Made by a program: the position numbers and the translations under genes. From positions 4,226,001 to 4,290,000 of the forward strand of contig NC_135726.1 of the NCBI RefSeq assembly GCF_964656455.1: 64,000 nucleotides of DNA, in the 5' to 3' direction. Origin of the DNA: Halichoerus grypus (taxonomy: Eukaryota; Chordata; Mammalia; Carnivora; Phocidae). The notes under the pieces were generated by a model, which had not been told where the DNA came from, searched no databases, and saw only the letters and a program-made list of their open reading frames with translations. Of the stretch, positions 20,765-32,700 are shown piece after piece (the stretch's first letter is position 1; each line of letters opens with the position of its first letter).

Positions 20765-23700
20765 GTGAGGAACTTTCCATTGCTCTCCAAGCCCCGCTCC
20801 CCGAGCTCGCGAGGGGCCTGGTGCACTGAGCCGTCTTCCAGACGGGACGGATTAAGGGTCATCCCGAGCTGTCTCCCGCAGCCTTAACTCAGGACAGCGT
20901 GGAAGGCCAGCGCTGGCTTCCCCCTAGCCAGAGCATCTTTTACGTTGCCCTGCTGGAAGCTCGGCGCCGTGCAGCTACTACCATCGCTCATGTGTGTGTG
21001 TGTTTTTCTTCTCCCAATCCAAAGGGTGACTTTTAAGTATGACGGCTCCACCATCGTCCCCGGCGAGCAGGGAGCGGAATATCAGGACTTCATCCAAGAG
21101 TGCACAGGTAGGGAAGCGCGCCTTCTGGGGGAATTCCTGATCTTTTGGGAAACTGTCAACGCGGGGGCGGGGGGGGAGGAGGAGCTGCAGAGGCCAAACT
21201 GGGAGGAGCCTGGCCACCCCGGGTGCCTCTGGCGCTGGAGGAACCAGATTTGAGGTTTTTAAAGCCTCATAAAGCGTACTCCCCTCTGGACATCCAGAGC
21301 ACAGAGGTGGCCGCCTGGCTCGTTGCTCCCCGCAGTACCCGGTCCAGAAGAGAGAGCTCCTTTGCCCATGCGGGTCACTGGTTTTTCAAGGGTCAACTCA
21401 GTGTGGTTCCAACCTCGCGTTTCGCTCTCCCCACCATCCCCTTTCATTGGTCAGTGAGCCAAAATAAAAACACAATCCTGGAGCTTATTGCAGGAGAAAG
21501 AAACTGTCAGCTATATCCTCCCTTCTCCCAAGCTCATTGTCAGTGTGCTGGTGACATGTGTGTGTTTTATTTGTAGAATATAGAGCAAGATATGACAGAG
21601 TACGCTCCCTATGATGCCATTTACATGAAACTGTAGAAAAGGCAAAGCAAATCTGTGGTGTGAAGAGTCAGAATAGTGGTCACATTTTGGAGTAGATAGC
21701 CAGTGACTGGCGTGGGAGGCACACAGAAGGCTCTGGGGTCTTGGAGATGTCTCATGTTTCCATCTGGGAGGTGGGTACACAGGTGTGTACGTAGGTAAGA
21801 AATCATCAAGCAAAATATTGACGATCTGTAAACTTCTTGCACTTCCCTGGGGTGTTTAAACCATTGAAAGAAAGGAACACATGGTGTATGGAACCACAGA
21901 CCCCTCAGTAGGGGCAAAAGGCTCAGCCTCCTTGGTAATCGGACCCTTCGGAGCGGAGAGTGGAGAATGAGCTCTTTCCGGGTCTGTGGTCCTTAGCTTT
22001 GAAACAGAGGTGCAGACAAAGGCAGTGCAGCTTGGAGGTTAGGCAGGAACCCTGAGCTAGCAAGTTGGGTTTGAATCACTGTGTGGCCACTTCCTAGCTG
22101 TGTGGTTTGGGTAAGTTATTTAACCTCTCAGGCCTTGGTTTCCTTACCTGTAATCTTGGAAGGCTGTTGTGAGGATCCATGAGTGGAAAGTGCTCAGGAC
22201 GGTGCCTATACAAAACTACATGGTCATTTGTGAAATAAAGAACAAGTACAAAATTGTGCCATAGATCACGTGACGGGTCCTTTCCTTAACTGTTTCCTTA
22301 ACCAAGCGATAGTTTGCATTTAGTCTAATTGAAAGAATATTTATGAAGTGTCTGCTCTGGGCTGGGTGGTACGAAGGTTTTGTTTTGTTTTTTAATGTTC
22401 TTCCAATTCAAATGTCTTCCTGAGAGCTTCCTCTAAATCATCAGTCGTTGCTTTTGTAAAGGTTTGGTTTAAAATACCAGATGTGTAAAGTACTGTAACA
22501 ACTCACGTTTAAAAAGGCATCTAGGGCCTCTTGTGGAGAGTCAGTGGGTCAGGATTTGAACTCAGCCCCCTGACTCAGGAGCCCTGTCTCTCTACCACCT
22601 CTACACTTCCTCCCCGGTGGTGGTGGTGAATGCTTTTGCAAGTAGACTAAGTGCAAACTCTGGGCTTTCCCCCAATTTGGTGCACATCTAGGAGATTCAG
22701 CAGTATTTTTTGCCTTGTCGGATCTGAGGCTTTGTCTCACAGGCCAGCTTCCCTCCTCGCTGACCTCAAGAACAGAAAACTAGCAGTTTCTTTGCTCCTG
22801 CTGACCATCCATCACCCACCCACCCCCATCAGACTGGGTTTTGCTCCTGAAGCTATTGTTCTCCCCACCAAGTAGGAGAAGGTGACCCAGAGATGAAAGA
22901 GCATCCTGTCAATAGAATAGATTTTGAACAGATGCTCTGGGCCATTGGGCGAAGCTGGAAAGGCTTGGTGCAGTCAAAGAACACTTCCTTCCTCCCTTGG
23001 GCTTTGCAGGGGGTGGGGAGGGGGGTGTTACCCTGACCCTTCCCCCAACCAGCAGGGAGGCAGGGCTGGGAGTGCCTTGCCAGGGACTAAAAATGCTTCC
23101 CCTGCTGCTTGTTGATCTTATGAATGGGCTGTGGGATCTGAAGGCTCCGTCTGCTTTGGCTGGAAATCTGCCTGTCTTCCCCGGCCATCTGTTGGACAAA
23201 TGTATAGGCGAGTTAAGGTGGCCGTGTCTGCTCTGGTTCGTCTTGGAAAAACGCGTTCCTTCCCCCAGCCGTGTCCTCATAACCCACGACAAAGGACTCA
23301 GAACGCAGACTAGTAACTTTATCCATGCAAGTCGCTGCACTCGACGTGCCTTGTCTCCATGACTGAGATTGTCCCCCTTCCACAGATGAGTACAGCAAGA
23401 CCCAGAGAAGTTAAGTGACTTGCCTGCAATCACAGTTAGGACTTGGCAGAGCTGGGACTCGAACCCAGGCAGACTGGCTCAAAGGCCCATAGTCTTGGCC
23501 TCATCTCTCTAAGGAAGTGGGTTTAGATTTTTTTTTTTTTTAAGTTTTAAGTATTGAAGTAATCTCTATACCCCACGTGGGGCTCAAACTCTTGACCCTG
23601 GGCAGGGCCGTCCCTGTGGGGAGAGGGACACCCTCGGCCAATGACTTCAGTGCAAGTTTCCAGACTGACGCACACTCCTTGCCCTGGCTGGGTTCATGTG

Positions 23701-26700
23701 CCCATCCTGGACCAGTCAGTGGGACTCTGGCTGGCTAGGCCTGAGTCAGTGCCCACCCCTGGAGTGGGGGAGGGGCAGCCCCACCCAAACCAGGAGACTA
23801 AGTCTCGGGGAGGGTGGCTTCTTAAGGGAAGAGTGGCAGTGTGTGTGTCGGGAGGCAGGCTGTTTCCAGAAGAGGGGCAAACCAAACACAGGTCCATTGC
23901 TCCTCACCTCCTGGCCCTTATTGCAACAATCTCTTAGCCCTGATCTTTCTTGTCTTATCCATTCTAGTCCCATTGCTGGAGTAATTCTTCCTAAAGCCCA
24001 TCTCTACCCAAGTTACTCTGCTGCTCCTTAACCTTCTCTGGCTCCCTTCTGCCCATGGAATTTGGCAGAGGCTCTCTGCTTGAAGGTCCAGTCAGTTTGT
24101 CCCCACCCACCTCTGCTGCCCACACCTTTCTTTGTGCACCTGCAGCCCGATACCTTTGGACCTTTGATTTTGGAAGGTCCCTCCAGGCAGAATTCCTCTT
24201 CCCCATCTCTGCCCCCAACCAGGCCAGTGTGATGTCTTCTTTATTTCAACAGCCCAGAGTTAGAAAGGCTCTTGAGTTACATCCCGACTGTGTCCCTTGC
24301 TTGCTGTGTAACCTTGGGCAAGGACATCCCTTTCTCTGTGCCTCAGTGTTCTAGTCTGTAAAATGGGGATCCTGCAGTGCTTACCTCTGACAGTCACTGG
24401 GAGTGTGAGCTGAAATAACACATTTAAAACGGGAGCATAGGCCCCTGGTGCACGTGGCTGTGGTTACTGTTACTTTTTATTATTTTTGCTCTTGTAGCTC
24501 TTAGGATGACGCTGTGCTTTCTGTGCATGCCCCAGCTCAGTGCTCAGTAGGCACACAGCTCCTGATTAGCCCTAGTAGGCGCTCAGCCCCAGGCTGGCAA
24601 GCAGTAGACATTCGGCCCCATGTGGGCGTGGGTTAGACCTTTGGCCTGGATCTGCATGCAGTAGGTGCTCGGTACAAAGCACCTACTGTCCGATGGTTAA
24701 AGGTTTAGGCTGCGTTGGATGGCCTGGGTTCCAAGTCTGGTCAGTCGTGTGACTTGGGGTAGGTGAGTGACCCACCTGCTCATCCTTTGCTATAACGTGG
24801 TCATTAGGAGGATTAAGGAAGCAGTTCCACAGAGGTGAGGATATAGTAAATGCTCCTTAAGTGTTAGTTACAGTGATTGTCCTCTTGTTGGTGGAATTTA
24901 ATTGATGTGGAAGTAGACTGTGTTGGTCTGAGAGCACCAGAAAGGTGGGAGGGTAAAGAGATGATGGGGAGGAAACGGGCATGGAGCTGCACCCGAGGGC
25001 CAGTGGTACCCCCGACAGAGCCTTCGGGAGCCAGGAGGAGCCAGGAGGAGCCATTTGCCAGGCTGCCTGAACCCGTGATCTCTCGGATTGCGGCCGAAAG
25101 GGCTCACAGATCATGTATACGTGACCAGCAGTGGCCTGCGCTGTCTCTGAAATCACTGTTTTGTTTTTGCGCCTTACTAATAACACGTGTTCCTAGTAGA
25201 ATATTGAAAAAGTAGGACTAAGTGAAAAGAAGAGAAGAGAAACTAGGAAACTGGTTTCTGAAACTAGTTCAGATACAGTTTTACCACTCAGAAATGGGTT
25301 CATTAATTCATTTGCTCAGTCTTTCATTCATCCTCCTTTCCTCCCTCCTTCCCTCTTTCCTCTCATGTATATGAGTGGCTCCTCTGCAGGGTACTTTTCT
25401 AAGCACTGAGGATAAATAGAGAAACAGAGAAAGTCCCTGTCCTCAGGGAGCTGATGTTTTATTGTCATTGCTGGGCCTTTCCAACGGCTACATAATGTTC
25501 TCTCATATGAATGTAACATTGTTTAGTCAATTCTTTGTTGATGGACCTCAAAGTTCTCTGTTGCAAGCAGTTTTATTTTGGAACGAATCCAAGCACCTGG
25601 GAATGAATCCAGTTTTCTGTTGGTATATATTGCAGAGTCGATCGGTTATGAGCATCCCTGGTCGAGCCAGGGTGTCTTGCCTTGACTCGGAGCCTTGACA
25701 CGCTGTGTGACCTTGGGCAAGTCTCCCAGATTTTGTTTCCTCCTCTGTAAGATGGGGATAATGATGGCACGTCACGCACGGCGTTGCTGTGAGGATAAGT
25801 TGACATGATATGTATAAAGCTCGTGGGGCAGCTTCTGGTATAGAATCAGTGCTCAAAACTATGCTTATTGTTAACAGAGTGCCTTCTTGAGGTGTTGCCC
25901 ATCAGTGGGTAGGTTGAGATAAACTTGGTGTGTGGGCTGGTTAACAAAAATGTGCATTCGTGGAGGGCAGTGTCAGCATGAAGCCTGACGGGGATAGATG
26001 CCCTGGGTGGTCGGCTAGATGATGCTCTGGGTGCAGATGATATTCCCATGATGCTTTCTCGAGCCTGGGGTCTTCCACTCAAAATATCACTCACAGAGAA
26101 AAGTGGGGTTTGATATTTTTGTCTGTCCAGCATCCCATCCTTGGGGTGGAGGTGGGGGCTTTTCCTATTTCATTATAATCCTGCTCAGCCAAGGTAGTTC
26201 CAAGGAAGTTGACTCGACTCCGCAGGGCCTACAGGGAAGGCATGTGACCCAGGCCTGGCCAATCAGAGTAAGCCAGGCCTTCTGTTGACTGATTGGCTCG
26301 GGCTTGGGCCCTTGTGACTCAAGTCAAGCCAGTCAGCTCCATTCCAGATACTTTGTTTTTGTTTGTTTGTTTGTTTTTTAAAGATTTTATTTATTTATTT
26401 GAGAGAGAGAATGAGACAGAGAGAGAGAGCATGAGATGGGGGAGGATCAGAGAGAGAAGCAGACTGCCTGCGGAGCAGGGAGCCCGATGCGGGACTCGAT
26501 CCAGGGACTCCAGGATCATGACCTGAGCCGAAGGCAGTCGTTTAACCAACTGAGCCACCCAGGCGCCCTGTTTGTTTTTGTTTTTGTTTTTTAAAGATTT
26601 TATTTATTTATTTGACAGAGAGATAGAGAGCACAAGTAGGCAGAGTGGCAGGCAGAGGGAGAGGGAGAAGCAGGCTCTCTGCCGAGCAGGGACCCCGATG

Positions 26701-29700
26701 TGGGGCTCGATCCCAAGACTCTGGGATCATGACCTGAGCCAAAGGCAGACGCTTAACCGAATGAGCCACCCAGGCGCCCCGATCCCTGACACTTTGGACA
26801 GAGTTGCCTGGAGAACCCTTTTTCTCTGGGATTAAGACCTGTGAGCATAAGGAAGGCCTGGAGCTTGCAGGCCCATGTACCATGTGGAGAGAGGACCTGT
26901 GTGAGGACTCAGGACCAGAGCCAGAGATGGGGAGTGGGGCCCGGATGGCATGGCTTAAACTCTCGGGTCCAGCCATGCCTAGAGCTCTCTCCTGAGGCCA
27001 TTTGCTTTCAGGAGCCAGTTAAAATTTCTTTTTCTCAGGCCAGTTTGAGTAGGTTCTTTATCATTTCCATCTAAAATGGAAATGGCCTGCAGACCCCCAA
27101 GGTAGATGGCTGGGACAGGCTAAGGGAGGGGTATCCAGGTTGGACAAGGAGTTCAAAAGCTCTCATAAGAGAATTGGCTCAGGAATCTGGGCATATTTAA
27201 CTTGGAGAGGTGCCTGAGGGGACATGACTGTTGTCTTCTGCGATTAAGAGGCTGCCATGTGAGAAGTGTGCATTTCTTCAGTGTTCCTGTGCCCCCCCCC
27301 CAATCCCATGTGGTAGAATAAGACCAGACAGTAGAAGTTTCAGGGATAGATTTTGGGTCCACTTGAGAAAGAACTGTTTTCAAGTTAGAATGAGCTCAGT
27401 GAAGGTAGTGAGACCCTCATCATGGGAAGTATGTCAGGAGAGGCTGCCCGACCATGTGGCATAGATGTTTAAGAAAGGGTTTGAAAGGGACCATCCTTGA
27501 CCATGCACTCTCTGCCTCTCTCACAGCTTCCTTCTCTGGTCTGTTCTACTCCCGGGAAGAGAAACAGAAGGTATTAGTGTAGGCCTGGGCAGGGCCCCTG
27601 TGGGATGAGGTCGGCCCTGCCAGGGACTGAGAGCAGCAATAGGATGGTCCCTAAGGAAAATGGAGGTGTGTTTACTGTTAAAGAAAATACGATTTGGGGC
27701 GCCTGGGTGGCTCATTTGGTTGAGTGGCCGACTCTTGATTTCAGCTCAGGTCATGATCTCAGGGTCCTGGGATTGAGACCTGTTTCGGGCTCCCTGCTCA
27801 GCAGGGAATCTGCTTGAGGATTTTCTCCCTCTCCTTCTGCCCCTCACACCCGTCTTGTGCCCACGTGTGCTCTATCTCCTTCAAAAAATAAATACATCTT
27901 AAAAAAAAAAAAGAAGGAAAATATGATTTATTCTAACACTTGTTCAAGAATAGTAAGGCAGACTTTATTCAGGGGCACTGTGTGGCAGGTGTAGGGACCA
28001 ATACAGGGGAGGTTTGCAATAGGGGAGAGAGGTCAGTCTCAATTCTGAATACATACAAGAAAAAGTACAAATTTATTGTCAAGGAGCCAGGGAGCAAGGT
28101 GGAGGTTGGTGGATGGGGAGTTACCAAGAGGGAACTTCAGGGCTGAGGGGGGGATTCTGGCTGAACTGACCTAACAGGATTCTTGCTGCCGGTGGGTCTG
28201 GTGATCACACATCACCTGGTAGGTGATGGAGGATGAGGAACCTGATGAGATATAAGGGATGATCAGACATGGAGGATGGGGGATCTGGTTGAACTGACTT
28301 AGCGGGATTCTTGCTGAGATTGGGTAATGCACAGATGAACACAGAAGTCCAAAAGTTGAGACCTAGTTGAAAAAGAGCTCAGAAGACCAGATTCGAATTT
28401 GGTTAAGGGCAGATTCTTTGCCGTCACCAAAAGAACAGGGATGGGATGCAAATTGAGAAGTCCACTTGTCTGTGGCCCCTGCATGTGGGGCCATACGATA
28501 CAATACGGTTGGAGGTCGGTTTCTCATGCTGTTCTGCCCGTAGGTTTTCTTCACCCTAGCGGCCCACACACATAGAGATTTCAGAAATTTGAGAGAAGGT
28601 GAGGAGAGATATTGTCTAGTAGAGTCGAAGGGAATATGAGGTCAAAAGGAAGCTTGAAATCTGTGACCATGCTTTGAACTTTGTAAAGTACTAAGCAGTC
28701 TATCAGTCTGTGCATTCAACACACATTGATAGAGCATCTCTTTTGTTCTAGGGACAATGCTGGGTTATGATTTTTAAGTGGCACCCTGAGGCTACCGAGC
28801 CGTTACCTTCAGAGTTTTCTGCAATAGTCAGTGTCTCCTTGCCTTCTTTTCCCACACATCTGTTGCTGGCAGGTTTCGAGCCACATTGCATTGTTTCTGT
28901 GTCATAAGATGCGTGGGCTTTGTGATAGCTCGTTTGGATTTGCCTCCTGGGTGATATTGGGGCTTGCTTTTGAGTTTGGGGTCTTCTCCTTCCCTAGGGA
29001 AGGCTGTTACATGTCCATCTTCCTGATCAGTAGGGTGTCCCTTATTCAGAAAGCGTGTTCACTTCATTGAATTCAATTGAGTTTTTGCTCCATGCAAATC
29101 CTTGGGAGTTACTGCAAACTTTTTGGAAGTATTGCTTGGGGATCGAATCCAGGTGTTCCCTCCACCCCCTCATCTCCCCTCGCTTTTTCACCTTGTTACA
29201 TTCTGGTGCCCCCCCAACACCTAGAGCATGGAAACCTGCCCACCCCCCCCACCCCCCGCCTGCATAGGTCTTTGGTAATCCGGTTACCAAAATTAGTGGT
29301 CATTTCTTTTTTTTTTTTAAGATTTTATTTATTTGCGAGAGAGAGAATGAGAGACAGAGAGCATGAGAGGGAGGAGGGTCAGAGGGAGAAGCAGACCCCC
29401 CCGCCGAGCAGGGAGCCCGATGCGGGACTCGATCCCGGGACTTCAGGATCATGACCCAAGCCGAAGGCGGTCGCCTAACCAACTGAGCCACCCAGGCGCC
29501 CTTAGTGGTCATTTCTTTGTCTTTATTCCCCTTTATGTCCCCCCAGCATTTGTCGGTGAGCACAACTTACTGAAAACACACTTTCCCCTCTCTGTGGTTC
29601 CCCTGCAAACTCAATACTTCTCCTTTTCCGCCCCTCATCTCTCTTGTTCTCACTTCCTACTGCTGCTTCTCCTTTCCCTTCCTGCCCTCTAAGTGTGGGT

Positions 29701-32700
29701 ATTTCCCATGGCTCCACCATTGATCATGGCTTTTCCTTCTCCGGGAGATGTGGTGAGCACCTACTGCGTGCCAAGCCTGTAGGCCAGGCCAGAGGCAGCT
29801 TTCTAAACCTCACATCAGGTGGCATCAACTGTTCTCCCTTTGGAACATTTAGTGGGTTTTGCCCATAAGGTCCAAATGCTTAGAGATGACACGGAGTGCC
29901 CCTTATGAGCCCTCCAGTGCACGTCCCCAACACGCAGGGTTCTGACCTCATGGATGCCCGGATGCCCATGTAGGCACTTTGCATGTAATATTAGCACAGC
30001 TCACGTTTCTTATCTTTGACGGATGTGTATGAAAGGAATAAGGAGGAGTTATCCCATTTTACTGATGAGGAATCTGACTGTTTCCTTGGAGAATCAAAAG
30101 TTGCTTGCTCAAGATGGCGCAATAAGTGGACAAACTGGGCTTTGAACCCAGATCTGTGTCCAAGGCCCCCAGCTTTCCCCCTGCCCCGCCCTCCCCCTTC
30201 CCTATGGCTTGTGGGCAGTCCTCCCTGTTCCTGCACTGTCCTCATCTGCTTTGCCTTCCTGGAGGACTTCTATACATCCTTCAAGGCCCAGTGTAAGTGT
30301 CCCCTCCGTTCAGATGCCCTCCTTGCCTTTGTGATGCTCACCACATTGTGCGGCGGTTCTGTGTGTCTGTTTCTTCAGTTCCATGGCGAGGCCCTGGAGA
30401 GAGGGACTCTGGCTCTGGTGGTGGCCTCCTTGGTGGTGAACCCCCCCACCCATCGTGGTTAGCCAGCCCCAACCCCTTTTTCTCCAGGGGTGTGTCGCTC
30501 CCTTATGTGGGCCCGTGAGGGGCTACCGTGCTTAGCACTTCCTCGAGTCATGTCTGTCGTCTGACTCTCCTGCTGGAGTCTGAGTTCCTCGGCCACAGTC
30601 CTGGTCTGTCGGGTTCCGGGCCATACCTTCAGCATCTGGAACAGCACCTGACATTCTCCCCAGATGCTGGGTGAATAGTTGAATGGATGACCGTCCCCTG
30701 AGAGGTTTGAGAGCTGAGCTCGCCCCTGGAAGGCATGCCATCCCCTGCCGACAGAGCAGCCCAGGGACCCATACAGACGTCTGCAGGTGCTAAGGCTTCC
30801 TGGCGGCTGCCTCCGCCCGAGCTGGCCTCTGGCCAGGGTTTCCTGCCCCAGGGCCCCTGCAGGGCTACATTCCTCGCCCACCTAACTTTATGGGTTTGGC
30901 TTTTCAGATTCAGCTCCTTGGCCTCAGCAGGGGCAGGTCCCCAGAGTCTTCTGTCTGACCTGATGGCAGGGCTATTCCCTCAGCATTTTATCAGTGCATT
31001 TTGAAATCAACTTGCCTTCCATCCTGATTTGGTTCTGGACTTAGTTTATGGTCACCTATCTCATTTTTCCTATGCCTTCTGTAACAGATTCCCACAAACT
31101 TAGTGGCTTGAGATGATGTAATTTTATCATCTCACAGTCCCGGAGGTCAGAAGTCAAAATCTGTCTCACGGGGCTAAAGTCAAGGTGTCAGTGGGGCCGT
31201 GTTCTTTCTGGAGACTCCGGGGGGAGAATCCATTTTCTGGCCTTCTCCAGCTTCTAGAGGCACCCGTGGCCCTTGGCTCATGGCCTCTCTTCCACCTTCA
31301 AGGCCACCGAGAGTGGGTCGAGTCCTTCTCATGATGCCATCTCTCTGGTTCTGATTCTCCTGTCCCCCTCTTCCTGATGTGAGGATGCTTGTGATTACTG
31401 CGGGCCCACCTGGATCACCCAGGGTGATCTCCCCACATCCAGATCCTTAACAATCACATCCGCAAAGGCCCTTTTGCCCTATCAGCTCACACCGTCACAG
31501 GTTCTAGAGATTAGGACGCGGACATCTTCGGGGGCCGCTGTTTTGCCAGCCACCGTGATCTAATGATTTCATTTAATCTACACTGTGGCCCAGTTTGATA
31601 GGCCCTGTTGTAATTTCCGCTCCGTAGATGGGACAACGGAGGCTCAGAGATGTGCGGACACTGGCCCAGGGTTGCACAGAGGCCCAGCTCTGCTCCTGTC
31701 CTAGTGCCTGCCTCCCTGGCCACCACTCCCGGCGCCCGGCTGCTTCCCTAACTTGCCACTGAAATTCTTTTAAAACAAGGAGGGAAGGGGTGCCTGGGTG
31801 GCTCAGTCGGTTCAGCATCCGACTCGATTTCAGCTCAGGTCATGATCTCAGGGTCCTGGGATGGAACCCGGCACTGGGATCCCAGCTCAGCAGGGAGTCT
31901 GCTTCTCCCTCTCCCTCTGCCCCACCCCCCTCTAAAATAAATACATAAATCTTAAAAAAAAAAAAAAACAGGAGGGAAGACCACAGGCAAGCTCTTTTCT
32001 TTCCCCCACCCCCAGCTTTATCGAGAAATAACTGACATACATCACTATCCGTGTGAGGCGTACAGCATGATGGTTTGATTTATATGTACCACGAAATGAT
32101 TGCCACGGTAGGTTTCCCACGCATCCATCATCTGATGTAGATACAATAAAGAGAAAGAAAAGAAATTTCTCTTTGTGATGAGGACCCTTAGGATCCACGC
32201 TCATAAATAGCTTTCCACGAGCTCTTTTCTTGAATGCTAAGGGACAGACCTGAGGCCCGTGTCTCTGGCTGGTGGCACATTTGTGGGAATACGCAGCTCG
32301 GAGGTAATTTTTCTGCCTTCCTTGAAGTGGCAAACCTGGGGTGGCCTCTGAGGAGCAGCTCTGTGATTCAAATGCCTCTATCCTTCCCAGGGTAAAATTC
32401 TGACTTGATGACTTTTGTCTGAAAGGATGTGCCTGGGAGGTCATCTGATCTGACCCGGAAGTAGTTTCATCCCTTTTTGGGCTATAGTTCTACCCCGACT
32501 ATAGACTGGAGTGTATTATTCACGGTTGGCAAGTAAAGGAAGGTGCCGCCTCAGGCAGGCCAGGGTCCCCTCTGGGTCACGCTGGGCTTGTGGGGAGGAG
32601 TGAGCAGAGCCGGGCCCCGGGCAGCCCCCATGCGAGCCCCCTGCCCAAAAGAGGTAGGCCTGTGTTCACCCCCACGAGCCACGCAGCCCTGGAAGGGATG

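Larger units (their letters stand above)
26190..27085 (+). repeat. Ancient interspersed repeat, unnamed, split by two CAN-SINEs
   Basis: 'cctggccaatcagagtaagc' and 'gattggctcgggcttggg' lie before the SINEs. After them come 'gacctgtgagcataaggaag', 'ccatgtggagagaggacctg' and a 3' end 'ctcaggccagtttgagtagg'. It shares its layout with 5596-5920. Confidence 0.5.

Noticed and set aside
20268..20887. Three overlapping open frames around exon 1 with longer N-terminal parts
   Set aside because: They begin in the purine tract or run past the splice donor. The ATG at 20688 gives the conserved start with a strong context.
31060..31560. Possible endogenous retrovirus
   Set aside because: Only a solitary MaLR-type LTR is present here and at 62278-62615; no gag, pol or env text was seen next to either.
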